64,000 nt of DNA. It comes from an uncultured Collinsella sp. (GTDB lineage: Bacteria > Actinomycetota > Coriobacteriia > Coriobacteriales > Coriobacteriaceae). The stretch spans positions 1 through 64,000 of the forward strand of contig CAUDQR010000012.1 in NCBI GenBank assembly GCA_958451615.1. Direction: 5' to 3'. A program made the position numbers and the translations under genes. Below, piece by piece: positions 25,722 through 33,783 of this stretch. Below the pieces are notes generated by a model. That model saw nothing but the letters and a program-made list of their open reading frames with translations. It ran no database searches and was not told the DNA's origin. Numbering within the stretch: position 1 is the stretch's first letter; every line of letters begins with the position of its first letter.

Positions 25722-25795
25722 CCAATTCCTGGCCGAGGGCATATCGCCGCTCCTCCACGGGAAAATACGATCCGTTTTCCTCCGCCCCCAGGTAA

Positions 25796-26278
25796 TCACA
25801 CGAGCAGGTTCTCGATGGGATCGGGGTCGGAACTGGGGAGATAACGGATTTCTAGCTCTATGCCGAGCTTTTGCAACTCTTTGAAGGCGGCGATGTCCGT
25901 ATCGTCTACGGCAATGGCAGGCGTTGCAGAGCGCTTGCCCTCCCTCGCCCGCATATGGCCGATGCTGATCTTGGTGATCGGCACACCGCCCTTGACCAGC
26001 GCGAGTACATCCGTGGGCGACGCCACCATGATGAGAATCCATTGGCGCGGCGTTGCGGTATGAATGATGTCGATGGTCCTTTGCACCGAGAAAAACCGCG
26101 TCCACACGCCCTCGGGCGCCGCGACCCTCATAGGCGCCCACTTGCGCGAATCCGCCGCAATCTCGTCGTTAACGATCAGGACGAGATTGGAACCAACCGC
26201 CTCATTCCACAGCTCAACGTCTTGCCCGTAAATAAACCGATCATCGATGCGTGTGAGAAGAATCTTGGGTTGAGCCAT
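25796..26278 (-). CDS. PTS mannose/sorbose-family EIIB-like protein lacking the phosphorylated histidine
   Basis: 160 residues, the normal EIIB length, closely related to the EIIB at 36664-37146. The N-terminal active-site motif, normally RIDNRLVHGQV, reads RIDDRFIYGQDV here: Tyr17 replaces the phosphorylated His. The rest of the fold is preserved (LVKGGVPITKISIGHM, FKELQKLGIELEIR). It has no EIIA, EIIC or EIID neighbours. It therefore probably cannot carry phosphate in the usual way and may be regulatory or decaying. The start has GGGGCGG upstream. Confidence 0.82.
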   Translation of the reverse strand: MAQPKILLTRIDDRFIYGQDVELWNEAVGSNLVLIVNDEIAADSRKWAPMRVAAPEGVWTRFFSVQRTIDIIHTATPRQWILIMVASPTDVLALVKGGVPITKISIGHMRAREGKRSATPAIAVDDTDIAAFKELQKLGIELEIRYLPSSDPDPIENLLV

Positions 26279-26485
26279 GGCCGCCCCATTCTGTTTGAGA
26301 CCCATACGAGCGGGACGTCAGCCACCAACTCAACAGCAGGTCAAGCGCCAAATGAACGCTGCAGACATCACGCCTCCAATATTAGTGCATTTAAAGTGAG
26401 AAAAGCCGTCACAACACTTGCGCGGATGTGCGATGTCCCGTATCATAGACAGCCGTTGATGCCTCAGTTGCGTCATCACATGGCC

Positions 26486-26561
26486 GCCAGCGTAGCTCAG
26501 TTGGTAGAGCACCGCTCTCGTAAAGCGGGGGTCACCGGTTCGAGCCCGGTCGCTGGCTCCA
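26486..26561 (+). tRNA. tRNA-Thr (anticodon CGT)
   Basis: The full cloverleaf can be drawn: acceptor GCCAGCG/CGCTGGC, D-loop AGCTCAGTTGGTAGAGC, anticodon stem CCGCT/AGCGG with CGT at 26519-26521, T-loop GGTTCGAGCCC, and an encoded CCA end. A terminator follows at 26573. Confidence 0.95.
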
Positions 26562-26572
26562 TTGCACAAGAT

Positions 26573-26596
26573 AGCCGCCTTCGGGCGGCTTTTTTG
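26573..26596 (+). terminator. Terminator after tRNA-Thr
   Basis: AGCCGCC-TTCG-GGCGGCT followed by T6. Confidence 0.9.
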
Positions 26597-26818
26597 TTGC
26601 CGATTCTGAGTGCGTGCGCGCCAATCCAAGCATCGCCACGTCAACAGCGGCCCACTCGGTGGACTTCGGGTTTAATGCTTAGGGGCGGGGATTTACCAAA
26701 GTGAAATCTTAATGAAAAGAAACCCAGCTGCAACAATTGCCATGGTGAGCGCTCGAATTGGCCATATAGATCTAAAATAGTCACAATATACAAATGTCGA
26801 GAGACATTGGGGATATAG

Positions 26819-27328
26819 ATGAAAAGAACTAAGGGTTTTCTTTTGTTGGTATTGATGCTGCTCGGACTGTTCTGCCTGAGTGGCCCTTCTTGGGCCAAGG
26901 CTGCCTGTCCTGAAGGTGAGCCTTAGCAGTCTTATACGGGCAGCCTGCTGATAACTGCTAAGGAGGGCGATGCCGACTCTCAGTCTGGGGTAAATCCCCT
27001 TGCCACTTTTGAGGGGGACGGCGGAACGGTCAAGCTTGACCATATTGGTAGCGGGATTTTGAGGTGGCAAGTTCTTCCGGACAAAATTGCGAACGCTCCC
27101 TTCTCTTTTGCTGGAACGATTTATCTATACAAGGTTGTGAGCGGAAAACAAAAATACGTCGATTGCTATCCGACAAACGGGTCTGGAATTGCATTCACCG
27201 GCATTTCGGGGCAGATTGATACACATGTACGAAAGGGAACCTATGTGGTGCGTTGGGTTGGAGCTGCTGCAGGCCCGATATGGATTGCGGTCTTGCGCCC
27301 CGATGTCCAAATAGGTTTCTCTCTATAG
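26819..27328 (+). pseudogene. Small secreted protein with one in-frame amber codon
   Basis: ATG 26819 has TTGGGGA upstream and opens a clear signal peptide: MKRTK, then a leucine-rich core, then GPSWAKAA. A TAG at 26924-26926 (codon 36) interrupts the frame. After it the same frame stays open for another 133 codons (through GSLLITAKEGDA, TIYLYKVVSGKQKYVDCYP and GTYVVRWVGAAAGP) to a stop at 27326-27328. The whole product would be about 169 residues, of no recognised family, with a beta-rich look. The gene is less G+C-rich than its surroundings. It may be a recent nonsense mutant, a sequencing error or a case of readthrough. Confidence 0.6.
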
Positions 27329-27342
27329 ACGGGAAGTTGCTC

Positions 27343-27708
27343 ATGGACGCCATATATGACGGAGATGACTGGGTCGATCACTATACTTGGCGCCTGGTCG
27401 GCTCGAACGACAATGGGGATGTGGTGTTTGATGGACTATGTCCAAAGCATCTCCATCCTTTTGTCTCGTCGTTAATTGAGAGTTCCGCTCGTGTTGCCCC
27501 CTACAGCTCGGCATCGCTTCATGATACGGACGTTTTGAAGACCATAAGGGAATCAATTGACGATGGCACGATGAGCGGCCCGCTGTTTTCTCGGCTTGTG
27601 GGGCTAGATGAGATTGGCTCGAAACGACTGCTTGCGGGCGAAAAAGTGGAACTCACTTATCGGTCGATGATTTCAATCCTGCGGCTAGCCGATGTTCTTC
27701 GCAAATAA
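27343..27708 (+). CDS. Hypothetical protein downstream of the secreted-protein gene
   Basis: 121 residues starting MDAIYDGDDWVDHYTWRLVG, acidic and without membrane segments; no family recognised. The ATG at 27343 has GACGGGAAG upstream, 15 bp after the preceding stop, so the two are probably one operon. An upstream in-frame start at 27253 overlaps the secreted-protein frame and is less likely. The residues around FSRLVGLDEIGSKRLLAGEK suggest a small helical regulator, but this is not more than an impression. Confidence 0.55.
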   Translation: MDAIYDGDDWVDHYTWRLVGSNDNGDVVFDGLCPKHLHPFVSSLIESSARVAPYSSASLHDTDVLKTIRESIDDGTMSGPLFSRLVGLDEIGSKRLLAGEKVELTYRSMISILRLADVLRK

Positions 27709-27737
27709 ATGAGGCTTCCCTATTCAAAAACATGAAA

Positions 27738-27781
27738 CCCCGCCAAACGTGATTTCCCTAGGGAAAACCCGTTTGGCGGGG
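27738..27781. terminator. Stable hairpin after the hypothetical gene
   Basis: CCCCGCCAAACG / CGTTTGGCGGGG 12-bp stem with a loop containing TTTCCCTAGGGAAA; no T-run follows on the plus strand. Confidence 0.5.
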
Positions 27782-27786
27782 TCCTA

Positions 27787-27812
27787 GCGTGATTTCCCTA
27801 GGGGAATCACGC
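27787..27812. repeat. Second adjacent palindrome
   Basis: GCGTGATTTCCCTAGG / GGAATCACGC. It repeats the TGATTTCCCTAGG of the previous hairpin's loop. Confidence 0.5.
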
Positions 27813-27843
27813 CATCAGACGAACAGCTCAACCGAGCAGTTCG

Positions 27844-28317
27844 CTACTCCTCCCAGTAAGCATCTGCAAGCAGCTTAAAGCAGATCTTCTTGACCGGCTG
27901 TGCGCCATCGCCCGGGAACTCGAGCGTGGGCATGTGAGGCTCGCCGGCAACGAACAGTGCAAACTTATCGTCAGCAAGATCGCCGGCGATCGAGACGTCG
28001 GAATCGACCAGGTCGTAGTCGTCCTTCTCGTCAAACTCCTGGACCAGCGTCAGGCTGCCCGTGGCAACCTTAAAGGCCTCACGACCCTCGACGTCAATCT
28101 GCAAGTCGTGATAGCGCTGATGCGTCTCGTAGTGAGCCTCGGCCTCGGGACGCGTCGTGGGAGCCATGACGTTCGCAAAGACCTTGTCGCCCAGAATCGG
28201 ATGGCTGCCGACCTCGAGCTCCGCCGGGTCGTTCTCCTCGAGCCAGTCGATCAGCACATCGAGACCCTTGAGCATTCCGCGGTATTCCTCGATATCGCCC
28301 AATGCACCGTAAATCAT
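27844..28317 (-). CDS. YhcH/YjgK/YiaL family protein (NanQ-like)
   Basis: 157 residues, a cupin-like DUF386 protein. Members act as anomerases in sialic acid use or are annotated as a beta-galactosidase small subunit. It starts MIYGALGDIEEYRGML and has the family pattern AHYETHQRYHDLQIDVEGREAF and GEPHMPTLEFP, with the metal-binding histidines. It is the last gene of the minus-strand block with lacX2, lacC2 and the nagA remnant, so a role in amino-sugar use is plausible. Confidence 0.85.
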   Translation of the reverse strand: MIYGALGDIEEYRGMLKGLDVLIDWLEENDPAELEVGSHPILGDKVFANVMAPTTRPEAEAHYETHQRYHDLQIDVEGREAFKVATGSLTLVQEFDEKDDYDLVDSDVSIAGDLADDKFALFVAGEPHMPTLEFPGDGAQPVKKICFKLLADAYWEE

Positions 28318-28349
28318 TTAAATCCCCTCTCGGATCGTTTCTTTGGCGG

Positions 28350-28487
28350 CTACTCGGCAAACGCATTGCCGACGCTGTTGCCACCCACATACGTCTCGAC
28401 CAGGGTAAGGTCGGGATTGAACACGACAGCATCGGCGTCGCGCCCCGGCATAATGCTACCGCACTTGTCGTCGACTCTAACCACAAG
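28350..28487 (-). pseudogene. Remnant of the 3' end of nagA
   Basis: The minus strand encodes DKCGSIMPGRDADAVVF and then LTLVETYVGGNSVGNAFAE followed by TAG. This is nearly the same as the last 42 residues of NagA encoded at 31215-32384. No start codon or upstream part is present; homology stops near 28487. It lies between the second lacC and the YhcH gene. Confidence 0.85.
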
Positions 28488-28521
28488 CAAGCAACCGATG
28501 CCGGGGGCGGCGCACAGGCTC

Positions 28522-29457
28522 CTACAGCTCGGTCACGACAACGCCGTTGTAAACCTCGTCCCAACGATCCATAACCAAGTGGCCAGTCATGGGATCCATG
28601 GCATTGAGCTTGCCGCAGGTGTTGGCGGTACGCAGCACCGTCTCGTCATCCGCGCCAGCAGCAATCGCATGTGCGAAGCCGGCAATGGTCGAATCGCCAG
28701 AGCCCGTAGCGTTAACGGCGGGGATATCGGGGGTCTTGGCGCGGAATGCACGGCCATTATGGAAGCCCACGGAGCCGGCAGCGCCCATGGACACGACGAC
28801 CCAGGGGATATCGGAGAAGCGGGCATCAGAGGCGAGCGCGGCGCGGAGCTCGTCCACATCGTCGGTGGTAAAGCTCGTGCCCAGAAGGCCGTTAATCTCG
28901 GTCAGGTTAGGCTTGACCAGCTCGGGCTTAATTTCGGACTTAAGGGCGGCCTCGAGCGAAGCACCCGAGGTATCGAGCAGCACCTTGGCGCCGGCGTTCT
29001 CGGCAATACCCGTGATCTTGGCGTAGTAGCCCGCCTCGACACCACGGGGCAGCGAACCCGAGATGGTAACGACAGCGGCCTTGCTCGCAAGCTCGGCGAA
29101 CTTGGCGGTAAAGGCATCGAGCTCCTCGGGGGCAATCGTCGGGCCGCTCTCGAGTAGCTCGGTCTGGTTGCCGGCGTGGAGGATGTTAAGGCAAATGCGA
29201 GTCTCGCCCTTGATGGGTACGAAATCATTCTTAATGCCGTTGGCATCCATGAGCTCGGCCATATAGGCGCCCATATGACCACCAAGTAGGCCGGTTGCCA
29301 CAACGTCGTCGCCCAGCTGGCCCAGCACACGGGCCACGTTGAGGCCCTTGCCGCCGGCGGTCTTTTCGGGCGTCACACGGTTGACGTCGTCGATAACGAG
29401 CTCATCGAGCTGATAGCGCGTATCGACAGACGGGTTCATCGTAACGGTGAGGATCAT
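28522..29457 (-). CDS. lacC: Tagatose-6-phosphate kinase / 1-phosphofructokinase family, copy 2
   Basis: 311 residues, same length as copy 1 at 9782-10717 and closely similar along the whole chain (MILTVTMNPSVDTRY, GGKGLNVARVL, NATGSGDS). The ribosome site is AAGGAG. Its position beside nagA and agaS suggests it serves tagatose-6-phosphate formed from galactosamine-6-phosphate, while copy 1 serves lactose. It follows lacX2 by 59 bp. Confidence 0.87.
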   Translation of the reverse strand: MILTVTMNPSVDTRYQLDELVIDDVNRVTPEKTAGGKGLNVARVLGQLGDDVVATGLLGGHMGAYMAELMDANGIKNDFVPIKGETRICLNILHAGNQTELLESGPTIAPEELDAFTAKFAELASKAAVVTISGSLPRGVEAGYYAKITGIAENAGAKVLLDTSGASLEAALKSEIKPELVKPNLTEINGLLGTSFTTDDVDELRAALASDARFSDIPWVVVSMGAAGSVGFHNGRAFRAKTPDIPAVNATGSGDSTIAGFAHAIAAGADDETVLRTANTCGKLNAMDPMTGHLVMDRWDEVYNGVVVTEL

Positions 29458-29516
29458 TTTTAGCTCCTTATCTCGCAGGCTCCTTGTGCCTCGCGATACG
29501 AGTCGACAAAACGTAA

Positions 29517-30398
29517 TTACAGAATCTCAATCGCGAACGAGCGAACGACGGTCTCCCTGGGCTTGGCGACAAGGCAGCCACGCTTATGCTCAAGCACGTC
29601 GTCCTCATCGGAGCAGGTCGAAAGACCGCCCCAGGGCTCAACTGCCACAAAATCGCCCTCGGGCTTGCTCCACACAATGAGATATGGGAAGCCCTCAAAG
29701 CTCAGGCGAACGCCCTTGTCCTCGCCCTTCTTGGAAAGCGTAACCTGACGGCTCTCGAGCACGTCAAAGATGGTCTCCGCAAAATCGAAGAGCTCGTGCG
29801 ACAGGGGCAGCGTCTTTCCCACCATGGGGCTCTTGGAGCGGTTGGTCACGTCAATCAAGCCAGTCGAGGGGACGGCAGTGCAAAGCTCAGCAGCTTCGTC
29901 CTTCTCAAAGCGCAGCTCGTAGTCCGTATAGGCCTCGCCCTCATCGAGCGGGCACCTAAAGCCGGGATGACCGCCGATAAAGAACGGCATGTCCTCGGTT
30001 CCCTCGTTGGTCACCTCATAAGAGACGCGCACGGCATCCCCCTCGAGCGTATAACGAGCGACAAGCTTAAACGGGTACGGATAATCGCTCAGCAGCGCGG
30101 CGTTATCCTCGGAAGCCAGGCACATCGTCAGCTCGTTCTCGCTTTGGCTCAGCAGCTTCCACTCCTGTTTGCGCGCAAATCCGTGGCGAGCGAGCTTTAC
30201 ATGATGCCCGGCGAACGTCATGGCGCTGTTATCGCGCAAGCCTCCGCAAATCGGGAAGCAAATCGGTGCCTGGCCGGACCACACGGCGGGATCGCCCTGC
30301 CACAAGTACTCTCGACCTCCAGCCTCAATCGAGGTAAACGAACCACCAGCCGTGGACACCTTAATAGAAATCGAATCGTTGGAGAGAGCGTATTCCAT
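29517..30398 (-). CDS. lacX: Aldose 1-epimerase family protein, LacX-like, copy 2
   Basis: 293 residues, exactly the length of copy 1, with the shared landmarks REYLWQGDP, SGQAPICFPICGGLRD, RHGFARKQEW, GGHPGFRCPLDEGEAY and EPWGGLSTCSDEDD. ATG 30398 has AAGGATGGG upstream. It precedes lacC2 as copy 1 precedes lacC1, so the gene pair was duplicated as a unit. Divergent from a flavodoxin gene. Confidence 0.85.
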   Translation of the reverse strand: MEYALSNDSISIKVSTAGGSFTSIEAGGREYLWQGDPAVWSGQAPICFPICGGLRDNSAMTFAGHHVKLARHGFARKQEWKLLSQSENELTMCLASEDNAALLSDYPYPFKLVARYTLEGDAVRVSYEVTNEGTEDMPFFIGGHPGFRCPLDEGEAYTDYELRFEKDEAAELCTAVPSTGLIDVTNRSKSPMVGKTLPLSHELFDFAETIFDVLESRQVTLSKKGEDKGVRLSFEGFPYLIVWSKPEGDFVAVEPWGGLSTCSDEDDVLEHKRGCLVAKPRETVVRSFAIEIL

Positions 30399-30554
30399 TG
30401 CCCATCCTTTCGAACAACTGCTTTTTGCTCGCAAGTACCCGTCTCGGCCCTAACCAAAGGACAAACCCGCACGTTCATCGATGCGTCCGGTATCCCAGCC
30501 GTGCAACGGGGTACCATACAGACATTGATGCAATTACAGCTGAAAGGCCTTCTT

Positions 30555-31139
30555 ATGCGAACCATCATCCTCTACGCCTCGCGCCATCACGGCAATACGA
30601 AAAAGCTCGTGGACGCCATCGTTGAGGCACACCCCGAGATCGATACCCTCGACGTCAAAGCGCTCGGCAAAAACGAGTATCCCAACCTGCACGAATATCA
30701 TCTGATCGGTGTCGCCACGGGCATCTATTACTCCGAGATCGACAAAGATATGGCACGCGTGCTCACTAACGTGCTGCAACCGCAGGACAAAGTGTTTGGC
30801 CTTATGACCTACGGTGGCAAAAACAAGTGGTACGGCAAGGATATCGATGGCATCTGCCGCATGAGGCAGGCCATCTTTATGGGTGTCTACGGCTGCCCCG
30901 GCTTTGATACGTGGGGACCGTTCAAGCTCGCCGGCGGTGTCCAAAAGGGACACCCGACCGCTGAGGAAATTAAGGGCGCCGTCGACTTCTTCGACAAGAT
31001 CGAAGACGAGTATGGCGACATCATCGTCGAAGAGTACGCAAAGCGCGAGAAGCGTCTAGCATACGAGAAGGAGCATCCTGCGGGAGGTCTTGTGGCCGGC
31101 GTTAAGCGCACGGCAAAGAAGATTGCTAACAAGCTGTAA
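30555..31139 (+). CDS. Flavodoxin-family protein
   Basis: 194 residues. The FMN phosphate loop is LYASRHHGNTKKLV near the N-terminus, followed by GVATGIYYSEIDKDMARVL and GLMTYGGKNKWYGKDID; the C-terminal tail (from about 165) is basic. It is likely a small electron carrier or quinone-reductase-like protein. The start at 30555 has GAAAGG upstream. It is the only plus-strand gene in this block and has its own terminator; no link to the sugar genes is evident. Confidence 0.82.
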   Translation: MRTIILYASRHHGNTKKLVDAIVEAHPEIDTLDVKALGKNEYPNLHEYHLIGVATGIYYSEIDKDMARVLTNVLQPQDKVFGLMTYGGKNKWYGKDIDGICRMRQAIFMGVYGCPGFDTWGPFKLAGGVQKGHPTAEEIKGAVDFFDKIEDEYGDIIVEEYAKREKRLAYEKEHPAGGLVAGVKRTAKKIANKL

Positions 31140-31170
31140 CTGTGAAGGTGCTTTTGAGCGTTTAACCCAT

Positions 31171-31209
31171 ACGGCGGGTCCGAGCAATTTCGGGCCCGCC
31201 GTCTTTTTC
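31171..31209 (+). terminator. Terminator after the flavodoxin gene
   Basis: ACGGCGGGTCCG / CGGGCCCGCCGT stem followed by CTTTTT; lies between convergent genes. Confidence 0.85.
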
Positions 31210-31214
31210 TATCG

Positions 31215-32384
31215 TTACTCGGTAAAGGCGTTGCCGACGCTCTGGCCGCCAACATACGTCTCGACGAGGGTGAGCTCATGGTCGAACACGACAAAGTCGG
31301 CGTCGCGACCCGGCATGATGCTGCCGCACTTATCCTCGATGTGTGCAGAGCGAGCCGGCACCTCGGTTGCCATGCGAATGGCGATATCGGCGCTGGCGAT
31401 GCCCCAATCGACAATGTTCTTGACGCCCTGGGCAAGCGTGAGCACCGAGCCGGCAATGCTCTTGCCGTCAGCGAGCCAGCACAGGTTGTCCTTCATGATG
31501 ACGTCCATGCCACCACTGGTGTAGCTGCCCTCGGGCATGCCGCCGCAACCCAGGCAGTCGGTGATGAGCACCGTGTGCTGCCAGCCCTTTGCCTGCAGCA
31601 GTGCCTTGATGGCGGCAGGGTTTACGTGCTTGCCGTCACAGATGATCTCGGCGTAGGTATCGGGCGTGGACATGGCTGCACCCACGACACCGGGCTCGCG
31701 GTGATGCAGCCCGCGCTGGCCGTTATAGGTATGCGTAAAGCAGCTGGCACCGGCGTTGATGGCGGCGATGCACTCATCGTAGGTGGCGTCGGAGTGACCA
31801 ATGCTGGTCACCACACCCTTGGCGTTCAGAGCAGCCGCATAAGCAGCGGCGCCATCGCGCTCGGCAGCCATGGCGCTCTTAACGATGCGACCGCCCGCAG
31901 CCTCCTGCCACTGATCGAAGACCTCCTCGGAGGGGTCGATAAGATAAGCGGGGTTCTGCGCGCCCACGTGCTTCATGGTAAAGAAGGGGCCCTCCAGGTA
32001 GATGCCCTGAATGCGAGCACCGCAGAAGTCGGGGCCGCGACCCTCGTCCGCCTGGGCGATGGCAGCGCAAGCGTCCTTGATCTGCTCGACGCCATCGGTG
32101 AACGTCGTGGGCAGCCAGCTGGTGGTACCGCGACGGGCGAGCTCGGTCGAGCTGATATCGATGCCCTCGGGATCGTTATCGGTAGTTGAGTGGTTGTAGA
32201 AGCCATGGATGTGAGTATCGACCATACCCGGTGCGATCCACGATCCCGTGTAGTCCTTAATCTCGCAAGAGGGCTCGTCGGCCTGCCAGGCGCCAAAGAC
32301 GCCATCCTCGACCATAAGATAGCCGCCCAGTTGCGGGCCTGCCGGCAAGAAGAACTTGTCAGCCTTAATTGCGTACGTGCTCAT
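31215..32384 (-). CDS. nagA: N-acetyl(glucos/galactos)amine-6-phosphate deacetylase
   Basis: 389 residues of the amidohydrolase fold. It removes acetate from an N-acetylhexosamine-6-phosphate. Metal-site motifs are VDTHIHGF, IQGIYLEGPFF, SIGHSDATYDEC and the substrate-binding FTHTYNGQRGLHHREPG, with catalytic Asp in LITDCLGCGG. ATG 32384 has AAGGAG. The agaS gene 118 bp upstream and the nearby lacC2 favour GalNAc-6-phosphate (AgaA) as substrate, but NagA and AgaA cannot be told apart here. Confidence 0.9.
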   Translation of the reverse strand: MSTYAIKADKFFLPAGPQLGGYLMVEDGVFGAWQADEPSCEIKDYTGSWIAPGMVDTHIHGFYNHSTTDNDPEGIDISSTELARRGTTSWLPTTFTDGVEQIKDACAAIAQADEGRGPDFCGARIQGIYLEGPFFTMKHVGAQNPAYLIDPSEEVFDQWQEAAGGRIVKSAMAAERDGAAAYAAALNAKGVVTSIGHSDATYDECIAAINAGASCFTHTYNGQRGLHHREPGVVGAAMSTPDTYAEIICDGKHVNPAAIKALLQAKGWQHTVLITDCLGCGGMPEGSYTSGGMDVIMKDNLCWLADGKSIAGSVLTLAQGVKNIVDWGIASADIAIRMATEVPARSAHIEDKCGSIMPGRDADFVVFDHELTLVETYVGGQSVGNAFTE

Positions 32385-32447
32385 ATGCACTCCTTGCTTC
32401 TAAAGCAGTTGACTGTGGTGATGCTTATACCCAGCCCACGTAATAAC

Positions 32448-32485
32448 AAAAAGCGCCCGCCCGCCGTTATGAGCGGACGGGCGCC
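32448..32485 (-). terminator. agaS terminator
   Basis: GCGCCCGCCCGCC / CGGACGGGCGC stem, with a T-run on the minus strand. Confidence 0.8.
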
Positions 32486-32502
32486 CTTACAGGGGGACGC
32501 GA

Positions 32503-33669
32503 TTAAGCGGTGAAGGGGTGAATCGTCACGCCCTTAACCACGCGGTTGACCGTACCGGTGGGGCTCGGCGTGTCGGGCGTGTTGCCCACGCGCACGGAGT
32601 TAAGCAGGCTGATAGCCTGAGCAAACATCACGAACGGCAGAGCAAGGTAGCCCTCGGGAAGCGCCTCGTAGCCCTTAAAGGTGAAGGACTCGCCCTCGTA
32701 GACGGTAGCGCCATCCTGCTGAACGGCAACGGTGTGCTGAGCGATCTTGTCGCCACCGATCTCGTTGAGGATGTCGATGTCGTACTGACGGGTGTAGGCG
32801 TCGTTGTTGACGAACACGAACACGAGGGTCTTGTCGTCGACGAAGGATTTGGGTCCGTGACGATAGCCCATGGAGGTGTCGTAGGAAGTAGCGACCAGAC
32901 CGTGAGCAAGCTCGAGGATCTTGAGCTGGCTCTCCTGGGCAAGGCCACCGAAGGAGCCGGAACCCAAGTACGTCACGCGGTTGAAGTCGCCAGCGAGGTA
33001 GTCGGCAACCTCGGACTCGCGAGCGATGACCTCCTCGCCCATCTTGGCGATGGTCTCGACCCACTCGGCCTTCTGCTCGTCGGAAGCCTCGTCAAAGATG
33101 AGGGTAGAGAGCAGGGTCATGCAGGTGTAGGAGCCGGTCATGGCGAAGCCCTTGTCGTTGGCGCGCGGAATGAGCAGCGTCAGCGCATTGGGATCATCGG
33201 CGGACTCGACGGCAAGCTTGCCCTCGGGCGCGCAGGTGATGTTGAGGAACTTGACGTTGTGGACGAGCTCCTTGGCAACGGCAACGGCGGCAAGGCTCTC
33301 GGGGCTGTTGCCAGAGCGGGCAAAGGAAACCACGAGCGTGGGATCCTCAGCGCGCAGGAAGTCGCGCGGGGCGCTCACGATGTCGGTCGTGGCGATGGGC
33401 TTAAAGTCGTAGAGATCAGTGTTGCCGGCGTGACGCAGATACGGGGCGCAGGTATCGCCAACATAGTCGGACGTACCGGCACCGGTGAAGACAACGGACA
33501 GACGGCCCTCGCCCATAGCACGAGCCTCGGTAAGGAAGGCCTCGATGGCCTCCTTGTTCTCGCGATAGATGTTGAGCGTATCACGCCAAAGCTCGGGCTG
33601 CTGAGCAATCTCGGCCGTGGTGATCTGGGCGCCGAGCTCGGTGAGCTCCTCGACACTCTTCTCGAACAT
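32503..33669 (-). CDS. agaS: Galactosamine-6-phosphate deaminase/isomerase (AgaS)
   Basis: 388 residues with two SIS sugar-isomerase domains. It converts galactosamine-6-phosphate to tagatose-6-phosphate and ammonia. Conserved pieces are FTGAGTSDYVGDTCAPYL, VVSFARSGNSPES, YLGSGSFGGLAQESQLKILEL and MGYRHGPKSFV. Its own promoter and a GntR-type operator lie upstream. Together with nagA and lacC2 it feeds amino sugars into the tagatose pathway. Confidence 0.9.
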   Translation of the reverse strand: MFEKSVEELTELGAQITTAEIAQQPELWRDTLNIYRENKEAIEAFLTEARAMGEGRLSVVFTGAGTSDYVGDTCAPYLRHAGNTDLYDFKPIATTDIVSAPRDFLRAEDPTLVVSFARSGNSPESLAAVAVAKELVHNVKFLNITCAPEGKLAVESADDPNALTLLIPRANDKGFAMTGSYTCMTLLSTLIFDEASDEQKAEWVETIAKMGEEVIARESEVADYLAGDFNRVTYLGSGSFGGLAQESQLKILELAHGLVATSYDTSMGYRHGPKSFVDDKTLVFVFVNNDAYTRQYDIDILNEIGGDKIAQHTVAVQQDGATVYEGESFTFKGYEALPEGYLALPFVMFAQAISLLNSVRVGNTPDTPSPTGTVNRVVKGVTIHPFTA

Positions 33670-33708
33670 TTCTAATACCTCTCTCTAGAAGTAATCCTCT
33701 GACGTGCA

Positions 33709-33744
33709 ATTATACACTTCGGTTGGTTATCTGGTAGTAACCAG
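33709..33744 (-). promoter_or_regulatory. agaS promoter with GntR-type operator
   Basis: TATAAT on the minus strand (33709-33714) and CTGGTAGTAACCAG (33731-33744) at the -35 position. The palindrome resembles DasR/NagR sites and is repeated upstream of the PTS operon, so the GntR protein at 33784 probably represses here. Confidence 0.6.
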
Positions 33745-33783
33745 TTAAATGCAAAGAATCACCATATGGAAACGATGCGGACA

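Larger units (their letters stand above)
25353..25795. other. Intergenic region with iterons and a palindromic element
   Basis: No gene. It contains four 23-bp iterons next to the ATPase and the second copy of repeat family A. Confidence 0.7.

Noticed and set aside
28094..28564. A 156-codon minus-strand frame over the nagA remnant
   Set aside because: It is out of frame with the recognisable NagA remnant and overlaps the YhcH gene.
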